NCBI GenBank assembly: GCA_025362035.1
Contig: JANYIN010000102.1
Span: 16,504-80,503 of the forward strand
Source of the DNA: Gemmatimonadaceae bacterium
GTDB lineage: Bacteria > Gemmatimonadota > Gemmatimonadetes > Gemmatimonadales > Gemmatimonadaceae
DNA: 64,000 nt
Reading direction: 5' to 3'
A program made the position numbers and the translations under genes. Each line of letters begins with the position of its first letter. Within the stretch, counting starts at the first letter, position 1. Below are positions 22,518 to 31,880 of the stretch, piece by piece. Under the pieces are notes generated by a model. It was not told the DNA's origin and did no database searches. It saw nothing but the letters and a program-made list of their open reading frames with translations.

Positions 22518-23834
22518 ATGGGCTTTCCACACACCCCACACGAGCGCGAAACGCTCGTTCTCTCCGAGTACTTCGGAGTCCGCGAGGCGATCAGCCTGGC
22601 GGGATACAAGCAACGCGGCGGTTACGCGGCGCTGGACAAGGCTCTCAGGATGGAGCCCGCCGAGATCGTGCAGATCGTGAAGGACTCCGGGCTGCGGGGT
22701 CGCGGTGGCGCCGGGTTCCCCACGGGGATGAAGTGGAGCTTCATGAAGCCGGGCGACGGCAAGCCGCACTACCTGTGCTGCAACGCCGACGAGTCGGAGC
22801 CCGGCACGTTCAAGGATCGCGAGATCATGCGGTGGACGCCGCACGCGCTGGTGGAAGGGTGCGCGATCGCCGCCTACGCCATCGGCGCGGAAGTCGCGTA
22901 CGTGTACATCCGGGGCGAGTACACCGAGGCGCTCGACAGGATGAACGCGGCGTGCAAGGAGGCGTACGCGGCCGGCATCCTCGGCGCGAACGCCATGGGT
23001 ACGGGCAAGACGGTTCACGTGTACGTGCACAAGGGTGCCGGCGCGTACATCTGCGGCGAAGAGACGGCGCTGATGAACTCCCTGGAGGGACGTCGCGGCA
23101 ATCCGCGCATCAAGCCGCCGTTCCCCGCGGTGTCCGGCCTGTTCAACCAGCCCACCACCATCAACAACGTCGAGACGCTGGTGGCCGTGAACCACATCCT
23201 CATCAAGGGTGCGGAGTGGTACCGGACGTTCGGACGCGTGGACAATCCCAAGAGCACGGGCACCAAACTGTTTTCGGTGTGCGGTAACATCGCCAGGCCG
23301 GGCAACTACGAAGTGGCGATGGGATTTCCGTTCAAGGACTTTCTCTATGACCTCTGCGGCGGTCCACTGCCCGGGCGCGAGTTCAAGGCGATCATCCCCG
23401 GCGGCATCTCGGTGCCGATTCAGACGCGGGCCGAGGCGGAGAATTCTCCGATGGACTATGAGGGCTTCGTCGCCAACGGGACGATGCTCGGCTCCGGCGG
23501 CGTGATCGTGATCGACGACGCGCAAAATCTCGTGAAACAGATCGCGCGCGCCGCGCGGTTTTTCGCGCACGAGAGTTGTGCGCAGTGTACGCAGTGCCGC
23601 GAAGGCACCGCGTGGACGACGAAGATTCTCGAGCGCATCGTCGCGGGGGATGGCACGCACGAGGATCTCGACACGCTGATGGAGATCGCGGACAACATGA
23701 CGGGCAAGACCATCTGCGTGTTGAGCGACTCGTGCGCGACACCAGTGGTGTCCGGTCTCACGAAGTTCCGCGACGATTTCGAGGCTCTGATCAAGAGGAA
23801 GAAGGTGCACATGGTGCCGGCACAGGTGGCCTGA
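22518..23834 (+). CDS. nuoF: NADH-quinone oxidoreductase subunit F (51 kDa, NADH/FMN site)
   Basis: 438 residues from the ATG at 22518; the open frame upstream lies over nuoE. NADH/FMN-binding GLRGRGGAGFPTGMKW and CCNADESEPGTFKDRE are present, and the N3 4Fe-4S cluster is in ESCAQCTQCREGTAW with a fourth Cys further on in TICVL. It accepts hydride from NADH. Its stop shares a base with the nuoG ATG. Confidence 0.97.
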   Translation: MGFPHTPHERETLVLSEYFGVREAISLAGYKQRGGYAALDKALRMEPAEIVQIVKDSGLRGRGGAGFPTGMKWSFMKPGDGKPHYLCCNADESEPGTFKDREIMRWTPHALVEGCAIAAYAIGAEVAYVYIRGEYTEALDRMNAACKEAYAAGILGANAMGTGKTVHVYVHKGAGAYICGEETALMNSLEGRRGNPRIKPPFPAVSGLFNQPTTINNVETLVAVNHILIKGAEWYRTFGRVDNPKSTGTKLFSVCGNIARPGNYEVAMGFPFKDFLYDLCGGPLPGREFKAIIPGGISVPIQTRAEAENSPMDYEGFVANGTMLGSGGVIVIDDAQNLVKQIARAARFFAHESCAQCTQCREGTAWTTKILERIVAGDGTHEDLDTLMEIADNMTGKTICVLSDSCATPVVSGLTKFRDDFEALIKRKKVHMVPAQVA

Positions 23835-25402
23835 TGACAGACGTCGCGATGGTGAACCTGACGATCGAAGGGCGCGCGGTCCGCGTGCCGAGCGGGACGT
23901 CCATTCTCGAGGCGGCCAAAGTGGCGGGCGTGCTGGTGCCGCACTATTGCTACCACCCCGGCCTGCCCGTCGCGGGGGTGTGCCGCATGTGCCTGGTGGA
24001 AGTCGAGAAGGCGCCAAAGCTGGCGCCATCGTGCGCAACGACGGTGGCGGAAGGGCAGGTGGTGCATGTCCACTCGCCCAAGTCGCTCGAGGCGCGCAAG
24101 GGCGTGCTGGAGATGCTGCTCATCAATCATCCGCTGGACTGCCCGATATGCGATCAGGCCGGCGAGTGCGAGCTGCAGGACTATACCTATCAGGAAGGAC
24201 GCGCCGAAGGCCGCTATCGCGATCCCAAGCGCTTCAATCCGGTAGAGGATTTCGGCGGCGACGTCATGTACGTGGCCAACCGGTGCATCCTCTGCACCCG
24301 ATGCGTGCGCTTCATGGACGACATCGCGCACGATCCCGTGCTCGCGGTGGCGGAGCGCGGTGATCGAGCGCTCATTGCCAAGTTCGACGGCGAGGATCTG
24401 ACGCATGCGTGGGCGGGCAACGTCATCGATCTCTGCCCGGTTGGCGCATTGCTGTCCAAGGATTCACTGAACAAGGCGCGGGCGTGGGAACTCGATCGGT
24501 CGGCGTCGGTGTGCCCGCACTGTTCGCAGGGCTGCAACATGATTGTGGAAACGCGGGACAATCAGGTGATTCGGCTGCGGCCACGCCCGAATGACGCAGT
24601 GAACAAGTTCTTCATGTGCGATCACGGGCGGCTCAACTACCGTTGGATGAACCGGCAGGATCGGGTGGATTCACCGTTGGTGCGCCAGCACGATGTGCTG
24701 GCGAAGGCGGACTGGGAAGTGGCGCTGCGCGTGGCCGGGCAACTCTTGGGAGGCAAGCGGGCGTTCGTGCTCGCCTCGCCGAATCTGTCGAACGAGGCGC
24801 TGTTCCTGCTCGGGAAGCTGGTCGCGAAGACCGGCGGCTCGGGCGCGTTTCGCGTTGTGCAGGGAGCGGAGGCACCGCTGCCGGGCGTCGAGGATCTGGC
24901 GCTACGGGCTGATCGTGCGGCCAACGTTCGCGGCGCGGAGCTCGCGGGATTCGTGCGTTCCGAGTCGCCGCTCTCGGGCATGCAGGGCGGCGAGGTCCTC
25001 GTGGTGGCCGACGAGGAGTTGGCGGGAGTGGATGCCACGGACGTCGCCAAGGCCGGCGCGATCATCGTGATTGGCACCACCCTCCCGGCCTGGGCACGGC
25101 ACGCTGCCACCGTCGTGCTGCCCATCGCCAACACCGTTGAAGAGGACGGCACCTTCACCAATCTCCGCGGACGGGTGCAGCGATTCCTCCAAGCCAAGGC
25201 GGCGCCCGGCCTCGCGCGCCCGAGCTTCCTTGCCATCGGCGACTTGCTCGCCGAGATCGGTGAGGGCAGCGGGTACTGGACCGCGTCGCAGACGTTCGAC
25301 GCGCTGGCCGCGTCGCACGCGGAGTTCGCGGGGCTGTCGTACGACGCGCTGGGACTCAAGGGCGCGCCGCTGGCCGGCGCGATGGCGGGAGCATCCGCAT
25401 GA
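23834..25402 (+). CDS. nuoG: NADH-quinone oxidoreductase subunit G (75 kDa, shortened)
   Basis: 522 residues, compared with about 780-910 in E. coli or Thermus, because the molybdopterin-oxidoreductase-like part is reduced. The order is: N-terminal 2Fe-2S (CYHPGLPVAGVCRMC), His-Cys3 cluster (HPLDCPICDQAGECELQD), 4Fe-4S (CILCTRCVRF ... CPVGAL), then CPHCSQGC plus a Cys 27 residues later, which is the CX2CX3CX27C motif of the off-path cluster N7. N7 is kept only in some lineages. It overlaps nuoH. Confidence 0.95.
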   Translation: MTDVAMVNLTIEGRAVRVPSGTSILEAAKVAGVLVPHYCYHPGLPVAGVCRMCLVEVEKAPKLAPSCATTVAEGQVVHVHSPKSLEARKGVLEMLLINHPLDCPICDQAGECELQDYTYQEGRAEGRYRDPKRFNPVEDFGGDVMYVANRCILCTRCVRFMDDIAHDPVLAVAERGDRALIAKFDGEDLTHAWAGNVIDLCPVGALLSKDSLNKARAWELDRSASVCPHCSQGCNMIVETRDNQVIRLRPRPNDAVNKFFMCDHGRLNYRWMNRQDRVDSPLVRQHDVLAKADWEVALRVAGQLLGGKRAFVLASPNLSNEALFLLGKLVAKTGGSGAFRVVQGAEAPLPGVEDLALRADRAANVRGAELAGFVRSESPLSGMQGGEVLVVADEELAGVDATDVAKAGAIIVIGTTLPAWARHAATVVLPIANTVEEDGTFTNLRGRVQRFLQAKAAPGLARPSFLAIGDLLAEIGEGSGYWTASQTFDALAASHAEFAGLSYDALGLKGAPLAGAMAGASA

Positions 25403-26682
25403 CACCGCTCACCGCCTTGCTGCAGGCCGCCGGCCCCACCACGGAGCCGCACTTCGGCGTGTGGTTGCTCTTCACCGTGATCAAGCTCGTCGTCATCTTC
25501 ACGCTGTACATGGTGGGTGTGGCGCTCCTGACGCTCGCGGAGCGGAAGATTTCGGCGTGGATGCAGGACCGCCACGGTCCTAACCGGGTGGGGAAGGGCT
25601 GGCTGCAGCCGGCGGCCGACGGGGTGAAGAATTTCGTGAAGGAAGAGACCTATCCGGGGGCGGTCAACCTGCCGCTGTTCATCCTGGCGCCGATCCTCTC
25701 GTTCGTGCCGGCACTGGTCACCTGGGCCGTCATCCCGTTCGGCGCGTCCTGGGGATCGCCGTGGGGAGTGATCGACATGGTACTCGCGCCAATGCCGGTT
25801 GGCTTCCTGTTCATCCTCGCCATCTCATCGCTCGGCGTCTACGGCATCGTGCTGGCCGGGTGGTCGTCGAACAACAAGTATGCGCTGCTGGGCGGCCTGC
25901 GGAGCAGCGCGCAGATGATTTCGTACGAGATCGCGATGGGCATGAGCACCATTCCCGTCCTGCTGCTGGCCGGCAACGTCTCGCTCGTCCAGATCGTGAA
26001 TCAGCAGGCGTACGAAACGTGGAACGTGCTGAATCTCACCATCGCGTTCTTCATTTTTCTCGTCGCGGCCTTCGCCGAGACGAATCGATTGCCGTTCGAC
26101 CTGCCGGAAGCCGAGTCAGAGCTGATTACCGGGTATCACACCGAGTACAGCTCGATGAAGTTCTCGATGTTTTTCATCGCGGAATATGCGAACATGGTGA
26201 CGGCGAGCGCGTTGATGGCCACGCTGTTCTTCGGCGGGTGGGACATCCCGTTCACGTTGTGGGACAACGTCGCACCGCACACCGGCATCAAGACGCTGTT
26301 GACGATGGTGTGTTTCCTGGTGAAGACGCTGTTCTTCGTGTTCTTCTATATGTGGATCCGCTGGACGCTTCCACGCTTCCGCTACGACCAGCTCATGTCG
26401 CTGGGGTGGAAGCTCATGCTCCCGCTGGCGCTCGGCTACATCGTGGCGTCGGCGACGACGATCGTGGCACTGGACGCGTTGGGTTTTGCGCGCGGCTCGT
26501 TTCCGTTCCACCTCGGGCTGGTGCTCCTGAACATCGTCTGCGTCGTGGTGCTCTTCGTGATCATCGACCGAGGACGGCTGATCAGCCCCGCGTATTCGCG
26601 TCTCAATGCGCGCGATCTCGAAAAGCTGCGCGCCGCCAGAGCGCCGCAGTTCATTCCTACCGCCCCCGAGTCCGGAGACTGA
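25399..26682 (+). CDS. nuoH: NADH-quinone oxidoreductase subunit H
   Basis: 427 residues with about eight transmembrane segments. AERKISAWMQDRHGPNRVGKGWLQPAADGVK in part, and ETNRLPFDLPEAESELITGY, are the loop signatures that line the quinone channel. The C-terminal part is longer than E. coli NuoH, with additional hydrophobic stretches. It joins the peripheral arm to the membrane arm. The ATG overlaps the nuoG stop. Confidence 0.96.
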   Translation: MTPLTALLQAAGPTTEPHFGVWLLFTVIKLVVIFTLYMVGVALLTLAERKISAWMQDRHGPNRVGKGWLQPAADGVKNFVKEETYPGAVNLPLFILAPILSFVPALVTWAVIPFGASWGSPWGVIDMVLAPMPVGFLFILAISSLGVYGIVLAGWSSNNKYALLGGLRSSAQMISYEIAMGMSTIPVLLLAGNVSLVQIVNQQAYETWNVLNLTIAFFIFLVAAFAETNRLPFDLPEAESELITGYHTEYSSMKFSMFFIAEYANMVTASALMATLFFGGWDIPFTLWDNVAPHTGIKTLLTMVCFLVKTLFFVFFYMWIRWTLPRFRYDQLMSLGWKLMLPLALGYIVASATTIVALDALGFARGSFPFHLGLVLLNIVCVVVLFVIIDRGRLISPAYSRLNARDLEKLRAARAPQFIPTAPESGD

Positions 26683-27176
26683 TGTCCATCGGCGTGAAGG
26701 TCGTCGAACGGCCGATCGAGCAGGTGAGCTATGTCCGCGCGACCCTTGGCGGGATGAAGCGCACGATCCGGCACATGTTCGAGGAGAAGGTGACGACGCA
26801 GTATCCCGAGCAGAAGGAGTCCATCTCCAAGCGGTGGCGCGGCACGCACCGCATGCTCACCACTGAGGACGGGAAGGCCAAGTGCGTCGGCTGCGGACTG
26901 TGTCCGTCGGTGTGTCCGGCCAACTGCATCAAGCTGGTGCCGGGTGAGGACGAGAAAGGCAACCGGTACCCGCTGGTGTTCGAGATCGACGAATTCCGCT
27001 GCATCTTCTGCGGCTACTGCCAGGAGGTGTGCCCGGAGGAGGCGATTCACATGGGCCGCCACTATGAGAACGCCGAGTACAGCCGAGAAGGATTCGTGTA
27101 CGATCTCGAGCGGTTGATGGCGCAGACACATCCGGTGTGCGAGATGTGGGACCCCGCCGATCCCAAGGGGGAGTGA
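26682..27176 (+). CDS. nuoI: NADH-quinone oxidoreductase subunit I (two 4Fe-4S)
   Basis: 164 residues from the ATG at 26682. Two ferredoxin-type motifs, CVGCGLCPSVCPANC and CIFCGYCQEVCPEEA, bind clusters N6a and N6b. It wires NuoG to NuoB. It shares one base with the nuoH stop and one with the nuoJ start. Confidence 0.97.
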   Translation: MSIGVKVVERPIEQVSYVRATLGGMKRTIRHMFEEKVTTQYPEQKESISKRWRGTHRMLTTEDGKAKCVGCGLCPSVCPANCIKLVPGEDEKGNRYPLVFEIDEFRCIFCGYCQEVCPEEAIHMGRHYENAEYSREGFVYDLERLMAQTHPVCEMWDPADPKGE

Positions 27177-27733
27177 TGCCGCACAACAATCTCCAGTTGT
27201 TCTACGTCGCCAACTTCTACCTGTTCGGGTTGATCGCCATCGCGTCCGCCGTGGCGTTCGTCACGCGCAAGAGTCCCGTCTCCGCGGCGCTCTGGCTGGT
27301 CAGCACGATGTCCGCGCTGGCCGCCATGTACGTGATGCTCGATGCGCCCTTCATCGGCGTGATGCAGGTGCTCGTCTACGCGGGCGCGATCATGGTGGTG
27401 TTCCTGTTCGTGATCATGCTGTTGAATCTCGGGCATCCCTCGGAGATCGCGGACGCGCGTGGCATCTGGTGGAAGCTGGCGGGCGGATTGGTGGGGCTCG
27501 CTCTCCTTGCGCAGATTTTCGCGCTGACCAGGGCGCGCTTGCCCGAGGCGCTCGTGCTGCCGGAGAACACGGTGGCCGACCAGATCGTTCGCACCGGCGC
27601 CATTGCGCCGCTGGCGGGGCCGCTGTTCCACGAGTACTTGCTGGCGTTCGAGGTCACGAGCGTTCTGCTCCTGGCGGCGGTGGTCGGCGCCGTGGTGCTC
27701 GGCAAGCGCAAGGATCGTGACTATGCTCGCTGA
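27176..27733 (+). CDS. nuoJ: NADH-quinone oxidoreductase subunit J
   Basis: 185 residues from the ATG at 27176. Five hydrophobic helices, with [20 protein letters not shown] and [11 protein letters not shown] covering the conserved third helix that changes shape during proton pumping. It overlaps nuoK by 11 bases. Confidence 0.94.
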   Translation: MPHNNLQLFYVANFYLFGLIAIASAVAFVTRKSPVSAALWLVSTMSALAAMYVMLDAPFIGVMQVLVYAGAIMVVFLFVIMLLNLGHPSEIADARGIWWKLAGGLVGLALLAQIFALTRARLPEALVLPENTVADQIVRTGAIAPLAGPLFHEYLLAFEVTSVLLLAAVVGAVVLGKRKDRDYAR

Positions 27734-28016
27734 GTCGCTCTTTTTCAGCGCGGTGTTGTTCACCGTTGGCGTCGTGGGCGTGCTCACGCGCCGGAACGCC
27801 ATCATCATCTTCATGTGCGTCGAGCTCATGCTCAATGCCGTGAACCTCAGCTTCGTGGCGTTCGCGCAGGTGTACGGCGCCAGTGGGCAGGTCTTCGTCT
27901 TCTTCGTCATGACGGTGGCGGCGGCGGAAGCCGCCGTGGGACTGGCGATCATCATCGCGCTGTTCCGCCATCGTCATACTGTCAATCTGTCGAACATCAA
28001 TCTCCTCAAGGGATGA
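27723..28016 (+). CDS. nuoK: NADH-quinone oxidoreductase subunit K
   Basis: 97 residues. Three helices with the conserved Glu in [17 protein letters not shown] and a second in [11 protein letters not shown], both part of the proton path. Normal length. It overlaps nuoJ and nuoL. Confidence 0.95.
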   Translation: MLAESLFFSAVLFTVGVVGVLTRRNAIIIFMCVELMLNAVNLSFVAFAQVYGASGQVFVFFVMTVAAAEAAVGLAIIIALFRHRHTVNLSNINLLKG

Positions 28017-30286
28017 TGCTGCTCCCGCACGAAGCCATGCTGGCGGCGTCGCAGCTTGCCGCGCCGGCCGCGCATCCCCTGGACGGCACCGTTGCCGGCT
28101 ACGTCTGGCTGCTGCCGCTCTTGCCGTTGCTCGGCTTCCTGGCCAACGGTCTGCTGTCCGTCACCAGCGCCGCCCACTTCGGTCCGGCGGACCCTGGCGC
28201 CGGCCACGGCCCCGCGCATCCCTCGTCGCCTGCGCCACACGCGCCCAGCGATCACGGCGCGGCGGGCGACGATCACCATGCAGTGGCACGCCACCGACAC
28301 GCGTCGCTGGTCAGCCTGATTGGGCCGGGCGTGCTCGTCGTCGCGTTCGGCCTGGCGCTCGCGATCTTCTTCGCGATGCAGGGCGCGGGCGAGATGAAGG
28401 CGCCGTTCATCCAGCGGTACTTCAGCTGGATGCCGGTCGGCGATCTCAACATCGACGTGGCGTTCCAACTGGACCAGCTGTCGATGCTGATGGTGCTCAT
28501 CATCACCGGCGTGGGGATGCTCATCCTTCTGTTCAGCGTCGGCTACATGCGGGACGATCCCGGGTACCCCCGGTATTTCGCGTATTTGAATCTGTTCGTC
28601 TTCTTCATGCTCGTGCTGGTGCTGGGCTCGAGCTATCCCCTGATGTTCATTGGTTGGGAAGGGGTGGGACTCTGTTCGTACCTTCTGATCGGATTCTGGT
28701 TCAGCGAGAAGGCCAACGCGGACGCCGGCAAGAAGGCGTTCATCGTCAATCGCATCGGCGACTTCGGGTTTCTCGTGGCGATGTTCATGATGTTCGCCAA
28801 CTTCGGTGCTCTGGACTTTACCGGCGTGGCCGCCGGCGCGTCCCAGTTGGGCTTGGGCAGTGTGCTCGTCACCGCGATCTGCCTCTTTCTCTTTTTGGGC
28901 TGTGCCGGAAAGAGTGCGCAGATTCCGCTGTACGTGTGGCTGCCGGACGCCATGGCCGGGCCCACGCCGGTTTCCGCGTTGATCCACGCCGCCACGATGG
29001 TCACAGCCGGCGTGTACCTCATTGCGCGGAGCAACATCCTCTTTTCGCTGGCGCCGGTGGCGTGTCTGGTGGTCGTCCTGATCGGAGCGCTCACCGCGAT
29101 CTTCGCGGCATCGATTGGCCTGAAACAGTGGGACATCAAGAAGGTGCTGGCCTACTCCACCGTGTCGCAGCTCGGCTACATGTTCATGGGTGTCGGCTCA
29201 GGCGCGTACGCGGCAGGCATGTTTCATCTGATGACGCACGCCTTCTTCAAGGCACTCCTCTTCCTCGGGTCGGGCTCGGTGATCTACGCGATGCACGCCG
29301 CGTATCATCACACTGGCAGCCATGACGACGCGCAAGACATGCGCAACATGGGCGGGATGAGGAAGTACATGCCGATTACGTGGGGGCTGATGTGGATCGC
29401 GACGCTGGCGATCAGCGGCATTCCGCCCTTTGCCGGATTTTTCTCGAAGGATGAGATCCTGGGCGCGGTGCACGCGCGGCATGCGGGTTCGACGCTCGAC
29501 GGTGCCTCGCTGCTCGGTGTCCCGGGTGGCGCGATCATGATGTTCTGCTACGTGCTCGGACTGGCCGCCGCATTCATGACGGCCGTGTACATGACGCGGA
29601 TGATGCTGTACACGTTCCACGGACCGAACCGGACGGGCGACAGGGAGCGCGATCACCTCCACGAGGCGCCCTGGATCATGACCGGTCCGCTCGTGGTGCT
29701 GGGCGCCCTGAGCGCCGTCGGTGGCTGGTTCAACCTGCCATCGTTCTTTCCGGCGGGACGGGTGGGCGCTCTCGAGCACTGGCTGGATCCGGTGGTGGGT
29801 GACGGCGCGCTGCGCTTTACCAATGGCGCACCGGTCGAGGTGCCCGCGAGCACGGAGTACCTGCTCGTCGGCATCGCGATCGCGATCGCCGTGGCCGGCA
29901 TCGCGTTGGCATTCGTGCGGCTCAAGCCAGCTACGCTGGTGCCGAAGACCGACGCGCCAGCGGAGCACGGGTTCGAGCGGGTTCTGGCGAACAAGTACTT
30001 CGTGGATGAGATCTACGACGCGACCATCGTCGAGCCGGTCGTCGCCACGTCGCGTGGGTTGCTGTGGCGCGGGATCGACGTGGGCTTGATCGACGGATTC
30101 ACGAGGCTGCTCATCCAGAGCAAGGATGACGACAGCGCGCCAGGCAGCTCGGTGCAGATGGGTGGTCTCCTGACGCGAGCAGTGGGGCTGGTGGGCTCCA
30201 CGCTGCAGTCGGGGCGGGTCGGTACCTACGCTTGGGTCCTCGTCGTCGGGATGTTGTTCGTGCTCGGCGCCTTCACCTTCCGTTAA
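28013..30286 (+). CDS. nuoL: NADH-quinone oxidoreductase subunit L (with His-rich N-terminal loop)
   Basis: 757 residues, long for NuoL (about 610-680). The antiporter-like core is intact: [43 protein letters not shown] and FFSKDEIL. After the first helix there is a loop of roughly 50 residues rich in His, Pro, Ala and Asp (for example [14 protein letters not shown]) that the family normally lacks. The C-terminus carries the long lateral helix region. The ATG at 28013 overlaps the nuoK stop. Confidence 0.95.
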   Translation: MMLLPHEAMLAASQLAAPAAHPLDGTVAGYVWLLPLLPLLGFLANGLLSVTSAAHFGPADPGAGHGPAHPSSPAPHAPSDHGAAGDDHHAVARHRHASLVSLIGPGVLVVAFGLALAIFFAMQGAGEMKAPFIQRYFSWMPVGDLNIDVAFQLDQLSMLMVLIITGVGMLILLFSVGYMRDDPGYPRYFAYLNLFVFFMLVLVLGSSYPLMFIGWEGVGLCSYLLIGFWFSEKANADAGKKAFIVNRIGDFGFLVAMFMMFANFGALDFTGVAAGASQLGLGSVLVTAICLFLFLGCAGKSAQIPLYVWLPDAMAGPTPVSALIHAATMVTAGVYLIARSNILFSLAPVACLVVVLIGALTAIFAASIGLKQWDIKKVLAYSTVSQLGYMFMGVGSGAYAAGMFHLMTHAFFKALLFLGSGSVIYAMHAAYHHTGSHDDAQDMRNMGGMRKYMPITWGLMWIATLAISGIPPFAGFFSKDEILGAVHARHAGSTLDGASLLGVPGGAIMMFCYVLGLAAAFMTAVYMTRMMLYTFHGPNRTGDRERDHLHEAPWIMTGPLVVLGALSAVGGWFNLPSFFPAGRVGALEHWLDPVVGDGALRFTNGAPVEVPASTEYLLVGIAIAIAVAGIALAFVRLKPATLVPKTDAPAEHGFERVLANKYFVDEIYDATIVEPVVATSRGLLWRGIDVGLIDGFTRLLIQSKDDDSAPGSSVQMGGLLTRAVGLVGSTLQSGRVGTYAWVLVVGMLFVLGAFTFR

Positions 30287-30290
30287 CGAG

Positions 30291-31880
30291 ATGCGCGAGT
30301 TTCTGCTTTCGGTCGGCTTCGACCGCTGGATCCTGCCGGCGCTTCTCGCCATTCCGCTGCTGGGCGCTCTCGGCGTCATGGCGGGCGGTCGTGCGCCCGA
30401 AGGCGAAGACGAAGTCGCCTCGGGCGCTGCCACGCGCCCGCGCTCGCTCGCGACGCTCGTGTTCGGGATCGAGTTCCTGCTGTCTCTGGGGCTCTGGTGG
30501 TCGTTCGATCCCGCCGACCCATCGTGGCATGCGCGCTTCGATGTCGCGTGGATTCCGTCCTGGGGCACTCGCTTCACGCTCGGGCTGGACGGCATCGCGC
30601 TGATGATGGTGCTGCTCACGACGCTCATCATGTTCCTCGCGTCGCTCGGGAGTTGGTCGGCGGTGCGCGAGAAGGCGTCGTCGTACTACGCGTTGCTGCT
30701 CGTGCTGACCACGGGAATGTTGGGCGTCTTCATGGCGCTCGATCTGTTCCTCTTCTACGTGATGTGGGAAGTCATGCTCATCCCGATGTATTTCATCATC
30801 GGGATCTGGGGTGGACAGCGCCGTATTTATGCGAGCCTCAAGTTCTTCATCTATACGATGATCGGCTCACTGCTGATGCTGGTCGGCATCATTTATCTCG
30901 GTCTGGCGGCGCGGGAGCCGCTGGCGGTCGCGCCCAATTTTTCGTACGACGCGATTCTCGCCGCGCCCCAATTGACGCCCGCGGCCGCACTGTGGGTATT
31001 CGGCGCGTTCTTCCTGGCGTTCGCTGTGAAGGTGCCGATGTTCCCCTTCCACACCTGGCTCCCCGACGCGCACGTGGAGGCGCCGACGGCGGGCTCGGTG
31101 GTGCTGGCGGCCATTATGCTCAAGCTTGGCACCTTTGGGTTCCTGCGCCTGGCCATTCCGCTGATGCCTGGCGCGGCGATGCATCCCACGGTGCGGCTGA
31201 TCATCCTGACGCTGGCGGTGATCGGGATCGTGTACGGCGCCCTCGTGTCGCTGGTGCAGCCGGATTTCAAGAAGCTGGTGGCGTACAGCTCGGTGAGTCA
31301 CCTGGGTTTCGTGATGCTCGGTATCTTCGCGCTCACCGTGCAGAGCGTGCAGGGCGCGCTCATGGTGATGATCAATCATGGACTGTCCACCGGCGCACTG
31401 TTCTTCCTCATCGGGATGATCTACGAGCGACGACATACGCGCCTCATCGCGGCGTACGGCGGCATCGCCCGGGTGGTTCCGATGTTTTCGGCCATCCTCG
31501 TCTTCGTGTCGCTGAGCTCCATCGGCGTTCCGGGCACGAACGGATTCGTGGGCGAGTTCCTCGTGCTCCTGGGGTCGTATCGTACGTACCCGGTGTTGGC
31601 CGTCATCGCCGCGACGAGCGTCATCATCGCCGCGGCGTACCTGCTGTGGGCGGTCCAGCGCATCCTGTTCAATCCGCTCGACAAGGCAGAGAATGAGCAC
31701 GTGCCGGATCTGAACCGCCGAGAGCTCCTGCTGCTCTCGCCGCTACTGGTGTGTATCGTCTGGCTGGGCGTCTATCCCGCGCCCGTGCTGCGCCGCATGC
31801 AGCCTGCCGCCGAGCGCTTCGTCCACATGGTGGAGACGCGTGCGGCGCTGGCGCCGGTGGACGTGGAGGCGCGCCGCTGA
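30291..31880 (+). CDS. nuoM: NADH-quinone oxidoreductase subunit M
   Basis: 529 residues with about 14 helices. FLFYVMWEVMLIPMYFIIG holds the conserved Glu. FPFHTWLPDAHVEAPTAGSV and KKLVAYSSVSHLGFV are NuoM signatures of the antiporter-like proton channel. It starts 4 bases after nuoL and shares a base with nuoN. Confidence 0.96.
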   Translation: MREFLLSVGFDRWILPALLAIPLLGALGVMAGGRAPEGEDEVASGAATRPRSLATLVFGIEFLLSLGLWWSFDPADPSWHARFDVAWIPSWGTRFTLGLDGIALMMVLLTTLIMFLASLGSWSAVREKASSYYALLLVLTTGMLGVFMALDLFLFYVMWEVMLIPMYFIIGIWGGQRRIYASLKFFIYTMIGSLLMLVGIIYLGLAAREPLAVAPNFSYDAILAAPQLTPAAALWVFGAFFLAFAVKVPMFPFHTWLPDAHVEAPTAGSVVLAAIMLKLGTFGFLRLAIPLMPGAAMHPTVRLIILTLAVIGIVYGALVSLVQPDFKKLVAYSSVSHLGFVMLGIFALTVQSVQGALMVMINHGLSTGALFFLIGMIYERRHTRLIAAYGGIARVVPMFSAILVFVSLSSIGVPGTNGFVGEFLVLLGSYRTYPVLAVIAATSVIIAAAYLLWAVQRILFNPLDKAENEHVPDLNRRELLLLSPLLVCIVWLGVYPAPVLRRMQPAAERFVHMVETRAALAPVDVEARR

